Assembly (NCBI GenBank): GCA_910578985.1 | Contig: CAJTSF010000001.1 | Location: 186,001 to 250,000 of the forward strand | Source: an uncultured Odoribacter sp. | Lineage (GTDB): Bacteria > Bacteroidota > Bacteroidia > Bacteroidales > Marinifilaceae | Direction of reading: 5' to 3' | DNA: 64,000 nt | Part shown: positions 1 through 8,742 of the stretch, in pieces | Layout: each line of letters starts with the position of its first letter | How positions within the stretch are numbered: position 1 is the stretch's first letter | Translations under genes and position numbers: made by a program | Notes under the pieces: model-generated | Told to the model about the DNA's origin: nothing | The model's input: only the letters and a program-made list of their open reading frames with translations | Database searches by the model: none

Positions 1-1763
1 TGCAAATTCCCGCGAATACGGAAATTCCTGAAAAAGCGGTACTCGATTTGGAAGTTATTCGTGATGTTCCAATTGTTTGATTCGTTGATGCTCTTCTGAT
101 TATAATCCCACAAAGGATTCCAGATGTAATCGTACCTATTGGCTCCGGCCAAACTTTCGCGGAATACATATTTCGGTACTTCCCCGTCTTTCGTCCGCTT
201 GGCATAAAAAGGATTCATCTGCGAATAAGCGGAAAAGTCCACGATATTGTTTTCCGCTTTAGTGCTTCCGATTGTGGTTTGGTTAGTAAACGACAAATCT
301 TTTACACGATAAGTCAAACGGATGTTGCCGTTCAATACATCACGATTTGATTTTTTCATCACTCCCTGGGTGTTGTTGTAAGAAATACCTACGCCATACA
401 GGAAAGCCTGGTCACCACCATCGATGAAAACGTTGTGTCCCTGCGTAAAAGCCATACGCAAAGGCTCGTTCAGCCAATATGTATCGTATCCCTCCTGCAC
501 TAATTTCAGACGGGCATAGTACCGCGCGCGCTGGGATTCATTGATAATTTCCCCGTTTTCATCCAAATTCGCCCCACTGGAATCTTTATAAACGCCCGCC
601 AGTTTTTCATATTCCAGTTTTTCAGCTGCATTCATCAGGTTGAAATCGCTCAAATCCGCCCAGCCTACGGTGAAATTACCGGTGTAGGAAAAACGTAACT
701 GCCCCTGTTTAGGCTTGATGGTTTCGACAACCACCACACCGTTGGCTGCTCTCGAGCCGTAAATCGCCGTAGCGGAAGCGTCTTTCAGTATGGAAATGCT
801 CTCCACACGGTCCATGTTCAAATCCTGGATGGCTTCCAGGGTGGTTTCGAACCCGTCCAGAATAAAAAGCGGCTGGTTGGGGTCGGCGCTATACTCCTGT
901 GTCAGGTCGGTCACGTTGATTTTACCGTTGATACTGATGTCCAGCAAGGCATTCGGATTGGAACCCTGTTCCCGGTTTTCCGTGATGATAAACGAGGGAT
1001 CCAGCACACTCAAGCTCCGAAGGACGCTTTGGGGACTGATTTGTTTCAATTCTTCCGTCTTAAATGTCGTCACGGAACCGGTAAAGGTCTCAATGTTGCG
1101 GGTGTAGATACCCATTGCCACCGCCTCATCCAGTTCCGCCACGTCGTCTTCCAGTTTCACGTCGATGACGGTTTTGTTCTCTACGACAATTTTCTGCGCT
1201 TTCATACCCATGAACGAATAGACCAGCGCCAAGTCTTTCGATTCGACACATTCGATGGTATATCTTCCTTCGGCATCAGTTGCCACACCCACCGTCGTAC
1301 CGGCAATCAGCACGGAAACGCCCGGCAGCGGATTGCCTTCCGTGTCGGTCACCTTTCCCGTCACTTTCCGGGTCTTCACCTGCGGCAGGGCTTCCGCTTT
1401 CTTTTTTTCGCTCAACACCACCGTCTTGTCCACCATCTGCCATGTCAGCGCCGTCCCCTCCAGACACTTATCCAGCACATTCCCCAACTGCTCGTCCACG
1501 AAACGCAGGTTCAGATTCTTCACTCCCGCCACCTGCTCGTCGCGGTAAAGGAACGTGTAATCCGTCGTACGCTCCAGAATCGGTATCACCTCCGCCAAAC
1601 TGGCATTGTGCACCTCAAAAGTCAGCTTCTCCACCTGCCCCGACGCTTCCGCCGTCAATGGCAATGAAAAACAAGAAAGCAGGAAGGCAAAAAGCACACC
1701 CTTGTGGCAAACCTGCCAACACTTCCTTTTGCTCAAAAGCAAACACGCTTTGTCTTTTTTCAT
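1..1763 (-). CDS. SusC/RagA-family TonB-linked outer-membrane receptor, 5' part only
   Basis: The frame opens at an ATG at 1763 and is still open at base 1, so about 587 residues of a usually 1000-1150-residue protein are present. The N-terminus carries a signal sequence (hydrophobic VLFAFLLSCF), then an STN (secretin/TonB N-terminal) domain around residues 45-105, a carboxypeptidase-like regulatory domain starting near KVTGKVTDTEGNPLPGVSV, and the plug domain with SILKDASATAIYGSRAANGV, which is diagnostic of the SusC/RagA group. It would sit in the outer membrane and import a nutrient bound by a SusD-like partner, which should lie beyond the left edge. An STN domain together with the adjacent FecR and ECF sigma genes indicates a trans-envelope signalling receptor. 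The gap to the FecR gene is 34 nt, so the two are probably cotranscribed. The substrate cannot be read from the sequence. Confidence 0.93.
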   Translation of the reverse strand, partial: MKKDKACLLLSKRKCWQVCHKGVLFAFLLSCFSLPLTAEASGQVEKLTFEVHNASLAEVIPILERTTDYTFLYRDEQVAGVKNLNLRFVDEQLGNVLDKCLEGTALTWQMVDKTVVLSEKKKAEALPQVKTRKVTGKVTDTEGNPLPGVSVLIAGTTVGVATDAEGRYTIECVESKDLALVYSFMGMKAQKIVVENKTVIDVKLEDDVAELDEAVAMGIYTRNIETFTGSVTTFKTEELKQISPQSVLRSLSVLDPSFIITENREQGSNPNALLDISINGKINVTDLTQEYSADPNQPLFILDGFETTLEAIQDLNMDRVESISILKDASATAIYGSRAANGVVVVETIKPKQGQLRFSYTGNFTVGWADLSDFNLMNAAEKLEYEKLAGVYKDSSGANLDENGEIINESQRARYYARLKLVQEGYDTYWLNEPLRMAFTQGHNVFIDGGDQAFLYGVGISYNNTQGVMKKSNRDVLNGNIRLTYRVKDLSFTNQTTIGSTKAENNIVDFSAYSQMNPFYAKRTKDGEVPKYVFRESLAGANRYDYIWNPLWDYNQKSINESNNWNITNNFQIEYRFFRNFRIRGNL

Positions 1764-1797
1764 AAAATCATGTTTTAAATTTAACAATAACACGCCG

Positions 1798-2976
1798 TCA
1801 AAAGGCGTTTTTCTTTTCCCTGATGTAAATCGTCCTCCCCTCTATCCTGAAATCCAAGCCGCCCGTCAGCTCCAGCATACGCACCACCTGCTCGAAATCA
1901 CCGTAACGACGCATGTTCCCCGTGAAGTAAATCCCCTTCGCCCCCGCGCTCTCGAACACCGCCTCCACGTTATACCAACGGCAGACCACCCGTATCACCT
2001 CCTCCAGCGTCCGGTGGCGGAACACAAACTGCCCCTTCTGCCAGGCAACATAATCGTTCACATCCACCTCCCGCTTCGTCACCGCTCCCGCTCCGTCCGC
2101 CAACCCCTGCTCCCCCGGCGACAACTCCACGCCGCCACTCTCCCCCGAGAAACGCACCGCTCCCTCCACCAAAGTCGTCGCCACCGCTCCCTCATCCGCA
2201 TAGGCAGACACATTGAACGTCGTCCCCAGCACCTCCACTTCCATGCCTCCCGCCTCCACCACAAAAGGCTTCCCCGCATCCTTCACCACCTCGAAATAAC
2301 CCTCCCCTCGCAAATAAACCCGACGCTCGCCACCCGCGAAATGCACCGGATAGCGTAACTCCGAATCCGAATTCAGACGCACCAGCGTGCCGTCGGCCAG
2401 CTCCACCGCGAACTCACCCCCGCGGGGCACCCGCAGCACATTGTATTGCAACGCCTCTCCGCTTCCCTCACCCGCATAACTCAACTGCTCCCCCGTCGTC
2501 CGTACCTCCATCCCCTCCTGCACCCACACCGAATCCACCGGCTCATCCCCCAACACCAGACGCTCGCCGCCCGCCAATATCAACTCCGCCCTCGCACTCC
2601 CCGGCAATATCTCCACCTTGGACACCCGCAAAGGCTCCTCCTTCTCCATCCCCGCAAACAACCCGTACGCCCCTATCCCCACCACCAACAACACCGCTGC
2701 CGCCACGCCCCAAACCCGACGCCACGTCCGCAACCGACGCCGCGCCCGGCAACGCGCCCGCACCTGCAAATAAGCCGCCACCCGGTCTGCCTTCTCCCAC
2801 TCCGCCCTCTTCGCCGCCAAAAACTCACCCGACATCACCCGCCCATACAACGCCTCATGCCTCGCGTCCGCAGAACGCCAGGCGCGCAAACGCTCCTCTT
2901 CCTCCACTGTCAGTACTCCTTCCAGCGCCTTCCCCAACAGACGGGACACCCAAGTATAATCTTCAAAACGTGCCAT
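1798..2976 (-). CDS. FecR-family anti-sigma factor
   Basis: The protein has 392 residues. An N-terminal cytoplasmic part of about 87 residues, rich in Arg and Trp, would hold the ECF sigma factor. One membrane segment at about residues 88-108 (VWGVAAAVLLVVGIGAYGLF) follows, then a periplasmic FecR domain (EFAVELADGTLVRLNSDSEL, with a typical ALVEG-like ...TTLVEGAVRF) and a C-terminal DUF4974/STN-like domain (TLEEVIRVVCRWYNVEAVF). It is expected to pass a signal from the STN domain of the downstream SusC protein to the sigma factor encoded upstream. A 126-nt gap separates it from the sigma gene; that gap contains a small palindrome at 3029-3046 (GGGAAA/TTTCCC arms). Confidence 0.93.
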   Translation of the reverse strand: MARFEDYTWVSRLLGKALEGVLTVEEEERLRAWRSADARHEALYGRVMSGEFLAAKRAEWEKADRVAAYLQVRARCRARRRLRTWRRVWGVAAAVLLVVGIGAYGLFAGMEKEEPLRVSKVEILPGSARAELILAGGERLVLGDEPVDSVWVQEGMEVRTTGEQLSYAGEGSGEALQYNVLRVPRGGEFAVELADGTLVRLNSDSELRYPVHFAGGERRVYLRGEGYFEVVKDAGKPFVVEAGGMEVEVLGTTFNVSAYADEGAVATTLVEGAVRFSGESGGVELSPGEQGLADGAGAVTKREVDVNDYVAWQKGQFVFRHRTLEEVIRVVCRWYNVEAVFESAGAKGIYFTGNMRRYGDFEQVVRMLELTGGLDFRIEGRTIYIREKKNAF

Positions 2977-3102
2977 AATTTATGATTATTCGTAAAATGA
3001 GACACCTAAAAGGAAAAAAGGAGGTATAGGGAAATGAACTTTTCCCTGAATTTAACATTTACTCTTCCGGAAAACGACCCCCTGCCCGCTTCACCCGAGC
3101 GT

Positions 3103-3657
3103 TCAGCAGACCATCAAAGGAGATAAAAAAAGATACAGGTTGCCCAACTTCTCTTTCAGGATGCGGCGTGCGATTTGCTTCTGCTTCTTCACCGTCTCCT
3201 CGGCGATACCCAGCTCCCGGGCGATATCCTTCGCCCGCAGCCCGTCGAGCACCAGCTCGAACACCTTCCGGCATGCCGGCGGCAACTCCTCCATCGCCCG
3301 ATAGACCAGCCGGAACGTCTCCTCCTCGATGTAGCGGTTGATTTCCGCCGTGTCCGACAACTCCTTCCGGTATGCCGCCATGGCATCCAGGCGCACCTTC
3401 TCCCCCCGCAGGTGATTGAAACAGCGGTAGCGCACCATCTGGTAAAGATACGCCGAAAAGTCCTCCACCCCCTCCCATCGCCCCCGCGTCTCCCACACCT
3501 TCACGAACACGTCCTGCACCAAATCCTCCGCCGTCGCCCCTTCCTCCACATAGTGCCGCGCAAAAGAGAGCAAAGCGGGGTAGTATTCCATGAACAACTC
3601 ATGAAAAAACCGCTCCTCGTCCTGAGGCATACCCTTTATAAACGATTCAAACCGCAT
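3103..3657 (-). CDS. ECF-type RNA polymerase sigma-70 factor
   Basis: Regions 2 and 4 of an ECF sigma factor are visible: FHELFMEYYPALLSFARHYV and AEDLVQDVFVKVWE for region 2, and ELPPACRKVFELVLDGLRAKDIA with the helix-turn-helix ELGIAEETVKKQ for region 4. The start is uncertain. The open frame reaches 3699, but a TAnnTTTG promoter box at 3668-3675 lies inside that extension, so I use the ATG at 3657 (MRFESFIKG, 184 residues). An ATG at 3630 is also possible and would leave a longer leader. It is first in the order sigma - FecR - SusC, the standard Bacteroidetes cell-surface-signalling arrangement. Confidence 0.92.
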   Translation of the reverse strand: MRFESFIKGMPQDEERFFHELFMEYYPALLSFARHYVEEGATAEDLVQDVFVKVWETRGRWEGVEDFSAYLYQMVRYRCFNHLRGEKVRLDAMAAYRKELSDTAEINRYIEEETFRLVYRAMEELPPACRKVFELVLDGLRAKDIARELGIAEETVKKQKQIARRILKEKLGNLYLFLSPLMVC

Positions 3658-3667
3658 AATTAACGGA

Positions 3668-3675
3668 CAAATATA
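3668..3675 (-). promoter_or_regulatory. Promoter -7 box (TATATTTG) for the ECF sigma gene
   Basis: The minus strand reads TATATTTG, a match to the Bacteroidetes primary-sigma TAnnTTTG element. Transcription would start near 3662, only a few bases before the ATG at 3657, which argues for either a very short leader or use of the downstream ATG at 3630. Confidence 0.6.
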
Positions 3676-3794
3676 AGGCTTTTTTTCATATTTGAACATT
3701 TCGGAATGATTTTTACCCCGTTTCCTGTTTTTCGGGTGTTCTCACGCCGTATGCCGGTCGTTTTCTTCGGCATCTCTTCAAGTCATATCCGGCA

Positions 3795-3887
3795 TTACTC
3801 CCTAATTATTCCCTTATCACTCCCTAATCACTCCCTTATAATATAAGGAAATGATAAGAAGTTGATAAGGATATGATAAGGAGTTGA
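3795..3887. repeat. Imperfect inverted repeat built from 11-nt tandem units
   Basis: Within the 390-nt gap between the sigma gene and the protease gene, an inverted repeat is centred on base 3841. The inner 7 bp on each side (CCTTATA / TATAAGG) are perfect; over 46 bp per arm about 31 positions still pair without gaps. Each arm is itself a run of 11-nt units: CCCTTATCACT-like on the left and TTGATAAGGAG-like on the right. I see no gene in the gap; the remainder (3676-3790 and 3890-3980) shows nothing recognisable. Confidence 0.7.
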
Positions 3888-3983
3888 TGGTAAAGGAAAG
3901 TCGGAGGAAACCCCAAGATAAGACGAAGAGAATCAAGGAGAAAGACGGTATTCCTGTCTATATGACATGCGACAAGGAAAAAA

Positions 3984-4025
3984 GAGCGGAAAAAGAGAAG
4001 AGCCCGGCGACATACCGGACTCTTT
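3984..4025 (-). terminator. Rho-independent terminator of the tricorn-like protease gene
   Basis: On the minus strand, just after the stop at 4048, AAGAGTCCGG pairs with CCGGGCTCTT across a 7-nt loop (3998-4024, one mismatch). A T-rich tract (CTCTTTTTCC) follows. Confidence 0.7.
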
Positions 4026-4047
4026 TCCCAAACCTTCGTTGGACGTA

Positions 4048-7000
4048 TCAACGGGCGTCAATCTGCCGGAGCAGCTCGCGCACGGCGGCTTCCAGCTGCT
4101 GGTCGCGACCGCGGAGCACCTGGTCGTAATCGTTGCGGACTTTGACATCGGGCTCCAGCTGGGTGTTCTCGAGGTAGTTGCCCTCCGCGGTGCGGTAGCC
4201 CACGACGGGAATGCCGAAGTAGAGGGAAGGGTCCTGGAGGGTTTCCCAATTGACGGAGGTCATGGTGCCGGGAACGGGCATGCCGACCAGCGAACCGAGC
4301 TTTTTGTGGCTGTACACCCAGGGGGTGCCGTGGGCGTTGGAGTAGTTCGCCTCGCAGATGAGCATGATGGAGGGCTTGTTGTAGCGGCGGGAGGGCATCT
4401 CGCACGCCACGACGCCGCGAACCACCTGTTCCAGGTATTTCTCGCCGCTGAAGAGGATTTCGATGTCCTCGTGGAGGCGTCCCCCGCCGTTGTTGCGGGT
4501 GTCGATGACGATGCCCTCCTTGAGGTTGTATTTACCGAGGATGTCGGCGTAGATGTCGCGGTAGCTCTCGTCGTTCATGCTGGCGATGTGGACGTAGCCG
4601 AGGCGCCCGCCGGAGAGACGTTCCACTTCGGCGGCGCGGCTCTTGATCCAGCGTTTGTAGAGGAGGGCGGTCTGCGAGGAGGCGGGGAAGGGCTTCACGA
4701 CCTCTTCCCAACGCTCACCGGAACGGGGGTCGTAGAGGGAGAGGAGGACGGGGGTGTTCGCCTTGCCGTTGATGAGGGGATAATAGTCCTCGCCCGCCAG
4801 GATGGGCTGACCGTCGAATTTCTCGATGATGACGCCGGCTTTCACGCGGGTGGTGCTGTTGTCGAAGAGGCTGTTCTCCAGGACTTCCTCGATGCGCAGC
4901 CCGTCGCCTTCGTATTGCCAGTCGAAGAGCAACCCGAATTCGGGGGTGGACTTGTGGGCGCCCGGCGCGCGATAGCCGGAACCGGTGTGGGAGACGTTCA
5001 GTTCGCCGAGTATCTCGCTGAGGAGTTCGGAGAAGTCATGGTTGTTGTTGATGTGGGCGAGGAAAGGGCGGTATGCCTCCCGGAGCGCCGCGAGGTCCAC
5101 GCCGTGATAGTCGGTACGGTAGAAGCGCTTCGCCTGCTGGGTGAAGACGTGGTTGAACATGTATTCGCGCTCTGCCGCCTTGTCCAGCTCCATTTTCAAA
5201 GTGAAAGAGAGGGGCGTGACCTGGTTGCCCGGGAGCGTCATCCTGGAGGGCTTGCTACCGAGGATATAGAGGGTCTTGCCGTCTTTGGAAAGTTGCAGGG
5301 AAGAAGCGGGAATATTCAGTTTTTTGACCATGCTGACTGTGCCGCTGCGGGTGTCCTTTTTCCAAAGGTCGTAGTCCCCCTCGAAGGCAGAGAGGAAGTA
5401 GAGGGTCTCCCCGTCCCCGGTGAGGGCGGCGGAGGCGATGCGGGAGGACATGGGCGTGAGACGGATGACCCGCTCGGAGAGGCGGTCGAGGTCGATGGCG
5501 ACGGATGGATTGGAAGCGGCGCCTTTCTTGTTTTTATTGCCGGAAGCCGCCTTTTTGGCTTCCTCTGCCTGTTTCTCTTCGGCTTTCAAGAGGTCCAGTT
5601 CCTCTTTGGTGAGCAGGAAGCGGTCCATGGTCTCGCGGTTCATGAAGGCGATATAAACGTCTTTCTGGCTGCCCCAGGAGGCGTGGGAACGCATGCCGAG
5701 GCGGTCGGAGAGGAAGAGGATGGCGTTGCCGCCCATCACCCATCGCGGCGCCATGTCGAAATAGGCACTGTTGGTGACGTTGTATATCCTGCCTCCCTCC
5801 TTGGCGGAGACGATGCCGACGTCGCTGTAGGGGTCGCGGCGGTTGGTGATGAGGGTGAGGGCGAACCAGTTGCCGTCGGGCGACCACTGGTAGGCGAACC
5901 CTCCGACACCGGTGCCGTAATACTGGGTGCCGTCGGTAATCTGCCGCACGGCGCCGCTCTTGAGGTTCAGCACCTTCAAGAGGGTGCGTCCTTCGATGAA
6001 GGCGAGTTCCGTGCCGTCGGGAGAGAAGGCGGGGGAGGTCCGTTCCACGGTGTCGCGGAAGAGCGGAGTCTCCTCGATGAGGGTCGCGTGGGCAAAGTCC
6101 ACGTCTTCGGGACGGGCTTTGGTCGCCTTATAAAGGCTCCAGATGCCGGAGCGGCTGCTGGAGTAAACGATGGCCTGCCCGTCGGGCGAGATGGTGACGC
6201 CTTGCTCGGCTTCGGGGGTGCGGGTAATCTGCTTGGCGGTGCCATACTTGGAGGAGACTGCGAATAGCTCCCCGCGGGAGATGACGGCGATGTCGTCGCC
6301 CTTGTCGGGCAAGGCAAATTCGGAAGCGCTGCGCAGGGTCTGCACGGAGAGGGGGGTGTCCCCCGCCTCATCCACGATTTCTATCACGACCTTGACCGGT
6401 TCTCGACCCGGCACAAGGGTATAAATCTTCCCCATGTACCCGAAACAGAGGGTGCCGTCCGTCGCCTGCGTCAGGAAGCGCACGGGATGGTCGGTAAAAT
6501 GGGTCAGCTGCTCCGCCCGGTCCATGGCTTCGGGGGCGGCGCGGTGGACGTTGAAAGAGCCGCCGTCACGCTCGCTGAGGAAGACGATTTTCCCGTCCGG
6601 CGTGTAGAGCGGGCTACGGTCCTCGCCGGGGTTCGTGGTCAGCCGGGTGTGCTTGCCCGTGGAAGCGTCATAGCGGAAAATGTCGCGCGCGACGGAGGAG
6701 GTGTGGTGCTTGCGCCAGATATTCTCGCCGCCGGTGCGGTTCTCATACAGGAAAGAGGCGCCGTCCCTGTCGAAACAGAGGCTGCTCACGGGAGCGGCAA
6801 TCACCTGCTGCGGGCGGCCGCCGGCAACAGGGATGCGGTACAGCTCCGTCATCCATTTGGCGGGAAACAGCGCACTGGCAGCCGGGTCCTGGATGACGGC
6901 GGTGTAATAGATGTAGCGGTCGTCCGGGGAAAAGGCGAGGGGGGTCTCCTGAGCGGAGTGGGTGGTCACCCGATGGGGCACGCCGCCGCGGGCGGGGACG

Positions 7001-7272
7001 GTGAAGATGTCGCGCCCACCGTGGCGGTCGGAGACGAATGCCAGCGTCTGCCCGTCGTTCGACCACACGGGCGCCGACTCGAAGCCCTCCCACGAGGTGA
7101 GGCGTTGCGCCGTGCCGCCGCGGCTGTCCACTACGTAAATGTCCCCTTTGTAAGCAAAGGCTATCTTCGCGCCGTCGGGAGAGATGGCGCAGTAGCGCAT
7201 CCACAGCGGAGAAGCCTCCGAAAGCCATGCGCTCCCGATGAAAATCAACAGGAATAGAATTTTTCTCATCAT
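4048..7272 (-). CDS. Exported tricorn-like S41 serine protease with WD40-type propellers
   Basis: About 1074 residues. A signal peptide (KILFLLIFIGSAWLSEAS) is followed by a long region of PD40/TolB-type beta-propeller blades (repeated SPDG, e.g. CAISPDGAKIAFAYKGDIYVV), a PDZ-like segment (VIIEKFDGQPILAGED), and a C-terminal S41 tail-specific protease domain. The likely nucleophile is the Ser in EANYSNAHG (about residue 978 from this start), with the conserved VIDTRNNGGG just before it. Family members trim peptides; here the signal peptide places it in the periplasm or on the surface. The frame can also start at 7284 or 7269; the promoter box at 7296-7303 makes 7284 nearly leaderless, so 7272 is preferred. 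It is monocistronic, with its own promoter and terminator. Confidence 0.92.
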   Translation of the reverse strand: MMRKILFLLIFIGSAWLSEASPLWMRYCAISPDGAKIAFAYKGDIYVVDSRGGTAQRLTSWEGFESAPVWSNDGQTLAFVSDRHGGRDIFTVPARGGVPHRVTTHSAQETPLAFSPDDRYIYYTAVIQDPAASALFPAKWMTELYRIPVAGGRPQQVIAAPVSSLCFDRDGASFLYENRTGGENIWRKHHTSSVARDIFRYDASTGKHTRLTTNPGEDRSPLYTPDGKIVFLSERDGGSFNVHRAAPEAMDRAEQLTHFTDHPVRFLTQATDGTLCFGYMGKIYTLVPGREPVKVVIEIVDEAGDTPLSVQTLRSASEFALPDKGDDIAVISRGELFAVSSKYGTAKQITRTPEAEQGVTISPDGQAIVYSSSRSGIWSLYKATKARPEDVDFAHATLIEETPLFRDTVERTSPAFSPDGTELAFIEGRTLLKVLNLKSGAVRQITDGTQYYGTGVGGFAYQWSPDGNWFALTLITNRRDPYSDVGIVSAKEGGRIYNVTNSAYFDMAPRWVMGGNAILFLSDRLGMRSHASWGSQKDVYIAFMNRETMDRFLLTKEELDLLKAEEKQAEEAKKAASGNKNKKGAASNPSVAIDLDRLSERVIRLTPMSSRIASAALTGDGETLYFLSAFEGDYDLWKKDTRSGTVSMVKKLNIPASSLQLSKDGKTLYILGSKPSRMTLPGNQVTPLSFTLKMELDKAAEREYMFNHVFTQQAKRFYRTDYHGVDLAALREAYRPFLAHINNNHDFSELLSEILGELNVSHTGSGYRAPGAHKSTPEFGLLFDWQYEGDGLRIEEVLENSLFDNSTTRVKAGVIIEKFDGQPILAGEDYYPLINGKANTPVLLSLYDPRSGERWEEVVKPFPASSQTALLYKRWIKSRAAEVERLSGGRLGYVHIASMNDESYRDIYADILGKYNLKEGIVIDTRNNGGGRLHEDIEILFSGEKYLEQVVRGVVACEMPSRRYNKPSIMLICEANYSNAHGTPWVYSHKKLGSLVGMPVPGTMTSVNWETLQDPSLYFGIPVVGYRTAEGNYLENTQLEPDVKVRNDYDQVLRGRDQQLEAAVRELLRQIDAR

Positions 7273-7295
7273 TATTTGTGTCATTTAATTTCCCA

Positions 7296-7303
7296 CAAAC
7301 GTA
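7296..7303 (-). promoter_or_regulatory. Promoter -7 box (TACGTTTG) for the tricorn-like protease
   Basis: The minus strand reads TACGTTTG, matching TAnnTTTG, about 24 nt before the chosen ATG. It lies back to back with the mntH promoter in a 70-nt divergent gap. Confidence 0.55.
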
Positions 7304-7315
7304 ATATAATTATTT

Positions 7316-7323
7316 TAATTTTG
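7316..7323 (+). promoter_or_regulatory. Promoter -7 box (TAATTTTG) for the MntH-type transporter
   Basis: The plus strand reads TAATTTTG, matching TAnnTTTG, 30 nt before the ATG at 7354. No clear TTTG -33 element is present. Confidence 0.5.
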
Positions 7324-7353
7324 CACACGCATAACCTGTAACGAAAAAAGACT

Positions 7354-8619
7354 ATGTTGGACTTCATCGGCAAATCATCGCAAACCGCCAAGCACCACCC
7401 GAAGCCGGGAGGGCTGGAGATATTGAAATACATCGGACCGGGGCTGCTGGTCACCGTGGGATTCATCGACCCCGGCAACTGGGCGTCGAACCTCGCCGCG
7501 GGCGCCGACTACGGGTATGCCCTGCTCTGGATGGTGACGCTCTCCACCGTGATGCTCATCATCCTGCAACACAACGTGGCGCACCTCGGCATCGCCACAG
7601 GGCTCTGCCTCTCCGAGGCGGCGATGACACACCTCCGCCCGCGGGTCGCCCGTCCCATCCTCTGGACGGCGATGGCGGCGTCCGTCTCCACCTCCCTGGC
7701 GGAAATCCTGGGCGGCGCCATCGCCCTCGAGATGCTCTTCGACATCCCCGTGCGCATCGGGGCGGCGATGGTAACGGTCTTCGTGGGGGTCATGCTCTTC
7801 ACCAACTCTTACCGGGTCATCGAGCGGTGGATCATCGCCTTTGTCTCCGTCATCGGGCTCTCCTTTATCTACGAGCTGGCACTCGTGGACATCGAATGGG
7901 GCGAAGCCGCCCGCGCATGGGTCACCCCCTCCTTCCCCGACGGCTCCATGGTCGTCGTCATGAGCGTCCTGGGCGCCGTGGTGATGCCCCACAACCTCTT
8001 CCTCCACTCCGAAGTCATCCAAAGCCGCCGATGGGATCTCGAGGACGACCGGGTCATCCGGAAACAACTGCGGTACGAATTTCTGGACACGTCTCTCTCC
8101 ATGCTCATCGGCTGGGCCATCAACAGCGCCATGATTCTGCTCGCCGCCGCCACCTTCTTCCGGGAAGGCACTGCGGTGAACGAGCTCCAGGACGCCAGCA
8201 CCCTCCTGCAACCCCTCCTCGGCAAAAGCGCCGCCGTAGTGTTCGCCATCGCCCTCCTCTTCGCCGGCATCGCCTCGACCATCACCTCCGGCATGGCGGC
8301 GGGTTCCATCTTCGCCGGCATCTACCGCGAACCCTACGACATCAAAGACAGCCACTCGCGATGGGGCATCCTCATCTCCCTCCTCGCCGCCCTCGCCCTC
8401 ATCATGCTCATCCGCAACCCCTTCATGGGACTCCTCTATTCCCAAATGGCGCTCAGCATCCAACTCCCCGTCACCATCTTCCTCCAAGTCCGACTCACCT
8501 CCTCCGGGCGCGTCATGGGCAAATACCGAAACCGCCCCTCCACCAAATGGCTGCTGTACACGCTGGGAGGCATCGTCTCCGCCCTCAATGTGGCACTCCT
8601 GTGGAGCATGGTGTGGTGA
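7354..8619 (+). CDS. mntH: Nramp-family divalent metal ion transporter
   Basis: A 421-residue polytopic inner-membrane protein with the two Nramp metal-binding motifs: DPGN in the first membrane helix (residues 39-42, FIDPGNWAS) and MPHN in the sixth (VVMPHNLFLHS). About eleven membrane segments are visible, which is normal for the family. Members import Mn2+ or Fe2+ with protons; which metal is used here cannot be told. It is transcribed alone, divergently from the protease. The symbol reflects family membership, not proven substrate. Confidence 0.93.
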   Translation: MLDFIGKSSQTAKHHPKPGGLEILKYIGPGLLVTVGFIDPGNWASNLAAGADYGYALLWMVTLSTVMLIILQHNVAHLGIATGLCLSEAAMTHLRPRVARPILWTAMAASVSTSLAEILGGAIALEMLFDIPVRIGAAMVTVFVGVMLFTNSYRVIERWIIAFVSVIGLSFIYELALVDIEWGEAARAWVTPSFPDGSMVVVMSVLGAVVMPHNLFLHSEVIQSRRWDLEDDRVIRKQLRYEFLDTSLSMLIGWAINSAMILLAAATFFREGTAVNELQDASTLLQPLLGKSAAVVFAIALLFAGIASTITSGMAAGSIFAGIYREPYDIKDSHSRWGILISLLAALALIMLIRNPFMGLLYSQMALSIQLPVTIFLQVRLTSSGRVMGKYRNRPSTKWLLYTLGGIVSALNVALLWSMVW

Positions 8620-8688
8620 AAAAAGGCTTCCGGCGGCGAATGACAATATTTTTTGTTCCTCCCGAGCGGAAATTCCGTTTTTTTGCAT

Positions 8689-8696
8689 TACCTTTG
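8689..8696 (+). promoter_or_regulatory. Promoter -7 box (TACCTTTG) for rpsP-rimM
   Basis: The plus strand reads TACCTTTG, 47 nt before the rpsP ATG. Confidence 0.6.
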
Positions 8697-8742
8697 CGGC
8701 TCCTATCGGGTATAGGAAACTAATCATTTAATTAAAAACAAA

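Noticed and set aside
3967..6267. 766-codon open frame on the plus strand, rich in Gly, Val and Glu
   Set aside because: It is antisense to the tricorn-like protease, whose translation has clear domains and a catalytic Ser. The plus-strand product has no recognisable domain and the composition expected from a GC-rich antisense frame.
7375..8727. 450-codon open frame antisense to mntH
   Set aside because: Asp/Glu/Gly/His-rich mirror of a GC-rich membrane-protein gene; no motif. The same applies to the long antisense frames over nrdJ (10075-11265, 11335-12306), glyS (14309-15319), the Na/Pi cotransporter (15270-17117) and groEL (20408-22066).
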